5,565 nt of DNA from Actinomycetota bacterium (GTDB lineage Bacteria > Actinomycetota > Acidimicrobiia > Acidimicrobiales > JAFATL01): positions 1 to 5,565 of the forward strand of contig JAFATL010000280.1 in NCBI GenBank assembly GCA_019243975.1, read 5' to 3'. Positions 1 through 4,844 of this stretch are shown here, one piece after another. The notes under the pieces were generated by a model. It did not search any database and was not told where the DNA came from. It saw only the letters and a program-made list of their open reading frames with translations. The position numbers were made by a program, and so were the translations under genes. The number at the start of each line of letters is the position of its first letter. The first letter of the stretch is position 1.

Positions 1-702
1 CGCCGGGCCGCCCGCCACCTCGGCCAGGCCCAAGGCGAGTTCGCCGCCGGCCGTCCGCTGCCGCCCTACCGGTGGTTGAGCCGCGACTGGCTGCGTGCCT
101 ACCTGTCACAGCGCGACGGCGATCACGCCCTGGTCGACGACGCGGCCGCGTGGACGCGACCGCGGGTCGCGCAGTGGTTGTCGCCGTCGTTGGCAGCGCC
201 TCTGCGCGAGATGCGCGCCGGTCAAGCCGAGTTCCTCGCCGCCCTCGACGAGCTCCCGCGCACGCTGTGCCACCTCGACCTGCATCCCGCCAACCTGTTC
301 GCCGCCAGCGGGGAGACCGTGCTCATCGACTGGTCGTTCGTGGGCATCGGTGCGCTCGGTGAGGACGCCGGCAATCTCGTGCCCGACGCCGTGCTCGACT
401 TCCACGTGCAACCCTCCCAAGTCGACGCCCTGTTCGACGCAGTCCTGCAGGGCTACGTCGAAGGCTTGCAAGACGCCGGATGGCGCGGCTCGTCGGAGCT
501 CGTGCGGCTGGGCATGTCCGCCACCATCGCGGCCAAGTACGCGTGGATCGGGCCCGCCGTGCTGCGCGCCGCCGAGCAGGAAAAGGAGATGCTCAACCGG
601 CGTCCCTTCGACGAGACTCTGCAGTGGTGGGCGCCGACAGTGGAGTTCCTGTTGCGACAGACGTCGCGGGCACGGGACCTCCTGCGTCGGGCCAACGGCT
701 GA
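1..702 (+). CDS. APH-family phosphotransferase, 5'-truncated by window edge
   Basis: The reading frame is open from the first base, so the gene begins left of the window. What remains is 233 residues of a kinase C-lobe. The catalytic loop HLDLHPAN (271-294) has the His-x-Asp-(x)4-Asn pattern of the aminoglycoside/choline kinase (APH) superfamily. About ten residues later comes LIDWS (322-333), the metal-binding equivalent of DFG. Families with this fold transfer the ATP gamma-phosphate to a hydroxyl on a small molecule in the cytoplasm. Neither the substrate nor a resistance role can be inferred. The N-lobe with the ATP-binding lysine lies outside the window. A TTG at 76 could be read as a start, but the frame continues upstream with plausible protein sequence. 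The gene ends TGA at 700-702, just before a second APH-fold kinase on the same strand, and probably shares its transcript. Confidence 0.85.
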   Translation, partial: RRAARHLGQAQGEFAAGRPLPPYRWLSRDWLRAYLSQRDGDHALVDDAAAWTRPRVAQWLSPSLAAPLREMRAGQAEFLAALDELPRTLCHLDLHPANLFAASGETVLIDWSFVGIGALGEDAGNLVPDAVLDFHVQPSQVDALFDAVLQGYVEGLQDAGWRGSSELVRLGMSATIAAKYAWIGPAVLRAAEQEKEMLNRRPFDETLQWWAPTVEFLLRQTSRARDLLRRANG

Positions 703-725
703 GCTGGGAGGCGCTGCCGGATCAC

Positions 726-1607
726 GTGCGCGCCGCGGTGGAAGACCACTTGGGCGCGGGCGTGGTTCGCGCCGACACGCAGACGGGCGGCTTCTCTCCT
801 GGCGCGGCGGCGCGGCTGACCGCGTCCGACGGGCGCCGCGCCTTCGTCAAGGCGATCTCGTCGGATCCGAACCCGGAGTCGCCTGAGTTCCATCGCCGGG
901 AGGCGCGCATCGCGTCGCAGCTGCCTGCCGATGCACCCGTACCTCGCCTGTTGTGGACGTTCGACGACGGCGAGTGGGTGGTGCTGCTGTTCGAGGACAT
1001 CGACGGCACACACCCTGCGATTCCCTGGCGCGACGACGAGTTGGCTCGCGTGCTGACGGCGCTGCACGAGTTGGGCGTCGCCCTGACGCCCTCGCCCATC
1101 GATGCGCCTCCAATCGCCAGCGCGCTGGCCCAACTGCTCACGGGTTGGCGCTCGTTCGTCGCCAGCGGCAGCACGCCCGACGGCTGGGCCGGCCGACATC
1201 TCCACGACCTCGCCAGTCTCGAGGCGCCGTGGTCCGACGGCGTCGCCGGCACGACGCTGCTGCACACCGACCTGCGCGCCGACAACGTGTTGCTGACGAC
1301 AGATCGTGTCGTGTTCATCGACTGGCCGTGGGCCGCCATCGGTGCGCCCTGGTTGGACCTGGCCAACATGCTGCCGAGCATCGCCATGCAGGGCGGGCCC
1401 GAGCCGTGGACGATCTTCGACGCCCACCCGTCGAGCGCGGACGCCGATCCGGCGGCCGTCACCGCCTACGTCGCCGGTCTCGCCGGCTTCTTCGTGTGGG
1501 GCGCCAGCCAGCCGGCGCCGCCGGGCCTGCCGACGTTGCGCGAGTTCCAACGGGCTCAAGGCGAGCACGCAGTCCGGTGGTTACAGCAACGGACGGGATG
1601 GGGGTGA
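726..1607 (+). CDS. APH-family phosphotransferase (second, near-complete kinase)
   Basis: With the GTG at 726 as start the protein has 293 residues and a complete APH-type kinase core. This comprises a glycine-containing N-lobe segment (TGGFSPGAAARL), a likely ATP-binding lysine in FVKAIS (K42, codon 849-851), the catalytic loop HTDLRADN (H180/D182/N187, 1263-1286) and metal-binding IDW (D199, 1317-1325). The predicted activity is ATP-dependent phosphorylation of a small-molecule hydroxyl; the substrate is unknown. The start is uncertain. GGGAGG at 706-711 lies 14 nt before the GTG, which is longer than ideal. Family-like sequence (SWEALPDHVRAAVE) already begins at about 702, so a rare CTG at 699 overlapping the previous TGA is possible. 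The frame is open back to an ATG at 480, but that would overlap the upstream kinase by 223 nt and gives Arg/Ala-rich sequence typical of a shadow frame. It overlaps the next gene by about 10 nt, implying translational coupling. Confidence 0.85.
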   Translation: MRAAVEDHLGAGVVRADTQTGGFSPGAAARLTASDGRRAFVKAISSDPNPESPEFHRREARIASQLPADAPVPRLLWTFDDGEWVVLLFEDIDGTHPAIPWRDDELARVLTALHELGVALTPSPIDAPPIASALAQLLTGWRSFVASGSTPDGWAGRHLHDLASLEAPWSDGVAGTTLLHTDLRADNVLLTTDRVVFIDWPWAAIGAPWLDLANMLPSIAMQGGPEPWTIFDAHPSSADADPAAVTAYVAGLAGFFVWGASQPAPPGLPTLREFQRAQGEHAVRWLQQRTGWG

Positions 1608-2317
1608 TCCGCGTCGCCGTCATCGGCGAGCACCACGCCGGCCACGAACCGCAGGACGCCATCGCTCCCGCCCTCCATCACTCGAGCGCGGCGGCGGGCG
1701 TGGACTGCGAGGTGGAGTGGGTCGCAACACCCGCGCTCGACGCCGACGCGGGCACCCGCCTGGGCGGGTTCGACGCCGTGTGGTGCGCGCCGGGCAGCCC
1801 CTACCTCAGCCTTGACGGGGCCATCGACGGGATTCGGTGGGCCCGCGAACACGACGTGCCGTTCATCGGCACGTGTGCCGGGTTCCAGCACGCGGTGATC
1901 GAGTTCGCCCGCAACGTCCTCGGCGTGAAGTCGGCCCAGCATGCGGAGTACGACCCAACCGCGTCCGACTTGTTCATCGACGAGCTGCTGTGCTCGCTGG
2001 TGGGCCAGACGATGTCCATCCGGCTCGTCGACGAGGAGCTGCAACGCATCTATGGCGCCGCCGACGCCACCGAGCGCTACTACTGCCGGTTCGGCGTGAA
2101 CCCCGCGCACCGGCCCGCGTTGGAGGGAGCCGGCCTGCTGACGGCGGGCGTCGACGCCAGGGACGGCGACGTCCGGATCGTGCGGGTTGCCTCGCACCCG
2201 TTCTTCCTCGCCACCCTCTTCGTGCCGCAGACGTCGTCGACGCTCGAGCGGCCGCACCCGCTCATCAGCGCGTTCGTGCAGGCGGCGCTCAAGTCGAGGG
2301 CGGCGACAGGACGATGA
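1598..2317 (+). CDS. CTP synthase C-terminal-region-related protein (stand-alone class I glutamine amidotransferase-like)
   Basis: This 239-residue protein resembles the family named CTP synthase C-terminal region-related (seleno)protein. It corresponds to the glutaminase half of CTP synthase without the synthetase domain. The N-terminus IRVAVIGEHHAGHE is a Rossmann-like beta strand and loop. WCAPGSPYLS (62-71) matches the oxyanion region. The nucleophile elbow is FIGTCAGFQHAVIE with Cys93 (codon TGT, 1874-1876). HPFFLATLF near residue 200 sits where CTP synthase has HPE. The usual Glu two residues after the His is therefore Phe202, so ordinary glutamine hydrolysis may be altered or lost. The ATG at 1598 overlaps the previous gene by 10 nt. 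A GTG at 1604 would give a GTGA overlap, fits the family N-terminus, and has GGACGGG (1591-1597) 6 nt before it. The two starts differ by two residues. Its biochemical role is not established to my knowledge. Confidence 0.85.
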   Translation: MGVIRVAVIGEHHAGHEPQDAIAPALHHSSAAAGVDCEVEWVATPALDADAGTRLGGFDAVWCAPGSPYLSLDGAIDGIRWAREHDVPFIGTCAGFQHAVIEFARNVLGVKSAQHAEYDPTASDLFIDELLCSLVGQTMSIRLVDEELQRIYGAADATERYYCRFGVNPAHRPALEGAGLLTAGVDARDGDVRIVRVASHPFFLATLFVPQTSSTLERPHPLISAFVQAALKSRAATGR

Positions 2318-2324
2318 AGAGGGT

Positions 2325-2528
2325 GTGGAGACTTCGGCCTACGAGGTCCGCATCGCTCTGGCGGCGCTGATCGACGAGCTGTCGGTGCTGCCCACGCTCG
2401 AGCCGAAGTCGCCTGAGTTCGCCGAGACGCTCGAGCTCGCCCTGCGCCAGGCCCGCCAGCTGGGCCACGCCGTCGACAACCTGCTGACCGCGGCCGCCAA
2501 CCGGCCGACCCGCAGCCGCTTCGGCTGA
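2325..2528 (+). CDS. Small orphan HisKA (DHp)-like helical protein lacking the phospho-acceptor His
   Basis: The 67-residue frame has coherent amphipathic-helix content, unlike the Arg/Ser-rich shadow frames around it. Residues 6-18 (EVRIALAALIDEL) followed by a linker and LELALRQARQLGHAVDNLLTAAA mimic the two-helix hairpin of a histidine-kinase dimerisation domain, whose H-box reads HELRTPL and whose second helix often ends LxxLVxDLLxLAR. Here the His is Tyr and the Pro is Ala, and no ATPase domain follows, so it cannot be a kinase. It could be a dimerising or scaffold remnant, or an unrelated helical hairpin. The start is taken as GTG 2325, 7 nt after the upstream stop. GAGGG at 2319-2323 is too close to be a good ribosome site, so expression probably relies on coupling to the preceding gene. 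The homology is inferred from pattern only. Confidence 0.6.
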   Translation: METSAYEVRIALAALIDELSVLPTLEPKSPEFAETLELALRQARQLGHAVDNLLTAAANRPTRSRFG

Positions 2529-2536
2529 CCGCCGCG

Positions 2537-2905
2537 TCAGGGCAGGGTGAGCAACAGCCCGACCGCCGCGGCGCAAAAGCTGAGCGCCAGATTGGCGACG
2601 GTGAACACGACCGCGTCGCGCCGGCTGTCGTCGCCCGCCAGCCGCACCGTCTCCCACGCGGCGGTGCTCCACGTCGTGAGGCCGCCGCAGAAGCCGGTGC
2701 CGACGATCGTCTTGGCCTTCACGGTCCCTGCGTGGCCGATGGCCAGACCGGCCAGCACACCGAGGATGAACGAACCGATGACGTTCACGACGAGCGTGCC
2801 GATGGGCAGCACCGTTCGCGTGCGACCTCGCACCCACGTGTCCACCAGGTAGCGGGCCACGGCGCCGACCGCGCCGGCACCCCCTACCGCGACGGCGAGG
2901 CCCAC
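2537..2905 (-). CDS. crcB: Fluoride channel subunit Fluc/CrcB (second of pair)
   Basis: This 122-residue, very hydrophobic protein has the normal CrcB length and four predicted membrane helices. Family signatures are GGAGAVGAVARY in TM1 (8-19), GTLVVNVIGSFILG in TM2 (36-49, with the pore Asn41) and GFCGGLTTWSTAAWE in TM3 (71-85). Fluc proteins form dual-topology dimers in the cytoplasmic membrane that let fluoride leave the cell. TM3 departs from the usual TTFSTF: Trp79 and Ala82 replace the two Phe-box phenylalanines. TM4 (VVFTVANLALSF) also lacks an obvious conserved Tyr. The start is GTG 2905, 22 nt inside the upstream crcB. A GGGGTGG about 10 nt upstream may be the ribosome site. The stop lies only 8 nt from the convergent stop of the HisKA-like gene, with no terminator visible. 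It probably works only together with its upstream partner. Confidence 0.9.
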   Translation of the reverse strand: MGLAVAVGGAGAVGAVARYLVDTWVRGRTRTVLPIGTLVVNVIGSFILGVLAGLAIGHAGTVKAKTIVGTGFCGGLTTWSTAAWETVRLAGDDSRRDAVVFTVANLALSFCAAAVGLLLTLP

Positions 2906-3330
2906 CGGCCGATCACCACCCCGAGCCACGCCACCGCGATGCCGATGAGGACGGTGGCGGCGGTGTACGCGAATGCGTTGGCGAGGCGGTGACCGCGCAC
3001 CAGCAGATCGGCCTCCACCGCGAACGTCGACATGGTCGTCCACGCCCCCAGCACGCCCACGCAGAAGAACGGTCGGAACAGATGGTTGTGGCGGCCCCGT
3101 CGCACCAACATCGTGAGCACCAGCCCGAGCAAGAACGCGCCGGACGTGTTGATGGTGAACGTGGCCCACGGCACGTGCCCAGCCGGCGTGGGCCACGCGA
3201 GGCCGAGCTCGTACCGCCCCCACGCCCCGATGAACCCGCCCGCCCCCACCAGCGCGACCACCGTCGCCGAGGTGCCGGCGGTGTCGGCCGGCAGGTCGGG
3301 GTCGATCGGAAGCGACGGGGCGTCGCTCAC
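2884..3330 (-). CDS. crcB: Fluoride channel subunit Fluc/CrcB (first of pair)
   Basis: This 148-residue membrane protein has CrcB signatures: GAGGFIGAWGRY in TM1 (29-40), TFTINTSGAFLLG in TM2 (57-69, pore Asn61) and GVLGAWTTMSTFAVE in TM3 (92-106). TM4 runs at about residues 118-141 and includes Tyr122. At the Phe-box it has Met100 then Phe103, so the second Phe is kept and the first is lost. About 23 residues precede TM1 and are rich in Pro and Asp (SDAPSLPIDPDLPADTAG), longer than usual for the family. The start at GTG 3330 makes a GTGA 4-nt overlap with the VOC stop, the main argument for it. An in-frame GTG at 3261 would remove the extension. I see no ribosome-binding site, so translation probably depends on termination-reinitiation. 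It overlaps the next crcB by 22 nt, as expected for the two halves of one heterodimeric fluoride exporter. Confidence 0.9.
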   Translation of the reverse strand: MSDAPSLPIDPDLPADTAGTSATVVALVGAGGFIGAWGRYELGLAWPTPAGHVPWATFTINTSGAFLLGLVLTMLVRRGRHNHLFRPFFCVGVLGAWTTMSTFAVEADLLVRGHRLANAFAYTAATVLIGIAVAWLGVVIGRWASPSR

Positions 3331-3815
3331 GAACCGAACTGGCGCCAGTACGGACGGTCGAGCCGCCGCTTCTGCACGAGGATGAAGACGACTCCCCACG
3401 GGTCGCGGAACCAGGTGGTGCGCACACCCGCAACGTCCGCCGGCTCGCCGGTGAGGAACTCCACGCCCTTGGCCTCGAGGTCGCGCCGAGTCTCGGCCAC
3501 GTCGTCGCAGATGAGCCCCACGTGGGTGAGGCCGTGGTCGGTGATGGCTTGGCGTTCGCGTGCGGCTCCCGCGCCCTCGACCTCGGGGTACTCGATCACC
3601 TCCAGGACGTGGTCGCCGTCGCCGAACCCGATGATGGCGGCCACCAGCACCACCGCCGGGCCCGGCACGAGTTCGCCCATGTCGCGGGTGATGGCGTCAC
3701 CCTCGATGCGGTACGGCGGCGAGAGGACGCGGAGTCCGAGCACGTCGCGGTACCAGGCCACGGCCGCCTCGATGTCGGGCACGCACACCGCGGTGTGCGC
3801 GAGACCGGTGATCAC
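3327..3815 (-). CDS. VOC superfamily (glyoxalase/bleomycin-resistance/dioxygenase fold) protein
   Basis: The 162 residues contain two beta-alpha-beta-beta-beta modules. The first starts GLAHTAVCVPDIEAAVAWYRDVLGLRV (4-30) and the second GLTHVGLICDDVAETRRDLEAKGVEFL (95-121). The strand FRDPWGVVFILVQ (136-148) closes the fold. Three of the four usual metal ligands are visible: His7, Glu72 (in LEVIEYP) and His98. The fourth position, normally Glu in a DPxGxxxEL motif, is Ile145. It may therefore bind metal differently, or act as a binding protein rather than an enzyme. Family activities range from glutathione or thiol adduct isomerisation to epimerisation and antibiotic binding; none can be chosen here. 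The start is GTG 3815. An ATG two bases upstream is out of frame. It is the first gene of the operon with the two crcB genes and overlaps the first by 4 nt. Confidence 0.88.
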   Translation of the reverse strand: MITGLAHTAVCVPDIEAAVAWYRDVLGLRVLSPPYRIEGDAITRDMGELVPGPAVVLVAAIIGFGDGDHVLEVIEYPEVEGAGAARERQAITDHGLTHVGLICDDVAETRRDLEAKGVEFLTGEPADVAGVRTTWFRDPWGVVFILVQKRRLDRPYWRQFGS

Positions 3816-3821
3816 ATCTCG

Positions 3822-3827
3822 ACTCTA
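3822..3827 (-). promoter_or_regulatory. Candidate -10 box (TAGAGT) for leaderless VOC-crcB-crcB transcript
   Basis: On the minus strand TAGAGT fits the actinobacterial TANNNT -10 consensus and is followed by six bases and then the GTG start of the VOC gene. At the usual distance from a -10 box, transcription would start at or next to the G of the start codon. That agrees with the absence of a Shine-Dalgarno sequence. No convincing -35 hexamer is seen about 17 bases upstream. The assignment is an inference from one short motif. Confidence 0.4.
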
Positions 3828-3861
3828 GGTGGCCAAACGGGCGAAACGAACCCACCTTTTT
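3827..3861 (+). repeat. Inverted repeat (AGGTGG...CCACCT) followed by T5
   Basis: AGGTGG at 3827-3832 is the exact reverse complement of CCACCT at 3852-3857, with a loop of 19 nt, and T's run from 3857 to 3861. On the plus strand this resembles a weak intrinsic terminator or attenuator lying upstream of the protease gene. As DNA it could equally be an operator, since one arm touches the candidate -10 box of the divergent operon. The stem is only 6 bp with a long loop, so stability as RNA would be modest. Confidence 0.35.
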
Positions 3862-3910
3862 ACCCATCCGGGCCGCAAGTAAACGTCTCGTTTTCGGGGC
3901 ATTGTTTCGT
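3842..3910. repeat. Three GTTTCG-like elements in the divergent intergenic region
   Basis: CGAAAC at 3842-3847 is the exact reverse complement of GTTTCG at 3904-3909, and a variant, CGTTTTCG, lies at 3889-3896. All three sit between the divergently read VOC and protease genes, in the least GC-rich part of the window. They could be sites for a regulator of one or both genes. Short motifs of this kind can also arise by chance. Confidence 0.25.
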
Positions 3911-3933
3911 CACAATTCGGCCTGCCTGACCTT

Positions 3934-3939
3934 GGAGGT
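3934..3939 (+). promoter_or_regulatory. Ribosome binding site of the secreted protease
   Basis: GGAGGT at 3934-3939 is a near-perfect Shine-Dalgarno sequence. It decides the start: the ATG at 3948 is 8-9 nt downstream, at good spacing, whereas the in-frame TTG at 3939 overlaps the site itself. It is the strongest ribosome site in the window, suggesting efficient translation of the protease. Confidence 0.8.
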
Positions 3940-3947
3940 TGCAGACG

Positions 3948-4844
3948 ATGAAGCTGGTCAAGTTCGCGGTTGGCGCCCTGCTGTGCGCGCCCATGGCATT
4001 GGTGCCGGCGGCGCTGAGCGCGCCGAGTGCGGCCAGCGCCCCGACGTGGGCGCCGGCGGCCACCGCGGCCATCCACCCGGGTGTGCAGATGTTCACCAAC
4101 GGGTCGCAGTGCACGGCCAACTTCATCTACACCGACGCCAGCGGCACCTACATCGGCCAGGCCGCCCACTGCTCGGGCACCGGCGGCAACACCGCGACCA
4201 ACGGCTGCACGTCGGGCACGCTGCCGGTCGGCACCCCGGTCGAGGTCACCGGCGCGACCAAGCCGGGCGTGATGGTCTACAACTCGTGGGCGACGATGCA
4301 GTCGCTGCACGAGGCCGACGCCAACACGTGCCAGTACAACGACCTGGCGCTGGTGAAGCTCGATCCGGTCGACGTGCTCAACACCAACCCGTCGGTGCCG
4401 TCGTGGGGCGGTCCCGTCGGCCTCAACACGACGGGCCTCAGCTTCGGCGACTCGATCTACAGCTACGGCAACTCCGAGCTGCGCTTCGGCATCACCGCCC
4501 TGAGCCCCAAGTCGGGCGTGAGCACGGGTGACGACGGCGACGGTTGGAGCCACGGCACCAACTTCACCAACCCCGGCGTCCCCGGCGACTCGGGCAGCGG
4601 CCTCCTCGACAGCAATGGCAATGCCACCGGCATCCTGTCGACCCTCGGCATCAGCTCGTCGGGCTCGACCAACAACTGGGGTGACCTCAGCCGTGAGCTG
4701 AACTACCTGCACACGCACACGTCGTTCACGGGCGTGCAGCTGGTGCCGGGCACGCAGCCGTTCTCGGCCGGTGGCGGGGGCGGGCTGGGCACCCTCCTCA
4801 GCACCAGCGGCTTGCTGGGCGGCCTGCGCGGCCTGTTCGGCTAG
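3948..4844 (+). CDS. Secreted trypsin-like (S1 fold) serine protease with Gly/Leu-rich C-terminal tail
   Basis: This 298-residue exported protein starts with a signal peptide: MKLVK, a hydrophobic core (6-23) and a likely cleavage near ALSA (25) or AASA (31). Chymotrypsin-fold motifs follow in order: the His loop GQAAHC (His74), YNDLALVKL (Asp132) and GVPGDSGSGLL (Ser215, with Gly213 and Asp214), giving a complete catalytic triad. Cys55 and Cys75 match the conserved disulfide next to the active-site His. Cys87 and Cys128 could form a second. The mature part is rich in Thr, Ser, Asn and Gly, as is common for extracellular proteins. No propeptide is obvious; only about 15 residues precede the first strand. 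After LVPGTQPFS the protein ends in about 24 residues of Gly, Leu, Ser and Thr with one Arg, ending GLLGGLRGLFG. This is not a standard sortase signal. The natural substrate is unknown. The gene has its own ribosome site and appears monocistronic. Confidence 0.9.
   Translation: MKLVKFAVGALLCAPMALVPAALSAPSAASAPTWAPAATAAIHPGVQMFTNGSQCTANFIYTDASGTYIGQAAHCSGTGGNTATNGCTSGTLPVGTPVEVTGATKPGVMVYNSWATMQSLHEADANTCQYNDLALVKLDPVDVLNTNPSVPSWGGPVGLNTTGLSFGDSIYSYGNSELRFGITALSPKSGVSTGDDGDGWSHGTNFTNPGVPGDSGSGLLDSNGNATGILSTLGISSSGSTNNWGDLSRELNYLHTHTSFTGVQLVPGTQPFSAGGGGGLGTLLSTSGLLGGLRGLFG

Noticed and set aside
480..725. ATG at 480 as start of the second kinase
   Set aside because: It would overlap the first kinase by 223 nt, and the extra residues are shadow-like (Arg/Ala-rich), without kinase features.
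453..1568. Long minus-strand open frame (371 codons) opposite the two kinases
   Set aside because: Its translation is Arg/Ala/Gly-rich without any domain, and it mirrors strongly motif-bearing kinase genes on the plus strand. Such antisense open frames are expected in high-GC coding DNA.
3899..3917. Promoter for the protease near CACAAT
   Set aside because: CACAAT at 3912-3917 is only loosely -10-like and no -35 element stands at proper distance, so no promoter is called for this gene although one must lie in the region.
3816..3947. Fluoride riboswitch in front of the VOC-crcB-crcB operon
   Set aside because: I looked on the minus strand for the conserved GGCGATG-type 5' segment and the matching GATGGC-type 3' segment and saw neither. 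The leader would also be very short if the start is leaderless.
3948..4025. Lipoprotein signal around Cys13 of the protease
   Set aside because: Cys13 is preceded by Leu-Leu inside the hydrophobic core, not by a lipobox with a small residue at -1, so a type I signal peptide is more likely.
3825..4718. Long minus-strand open frame (297 codons) opposite the protease
   Set aside because: Low-complexity Arg/Val/Ala composition, no motif, and it covers the signal-peptide and catalytic-triad gene as well as the intergenic region.
4734..4758. LVPGT in the protease as a sortase signal
   Set aside because: It lacks the LPxTG order and is not followed by a continuous hydrophobic helix and a basic tail.
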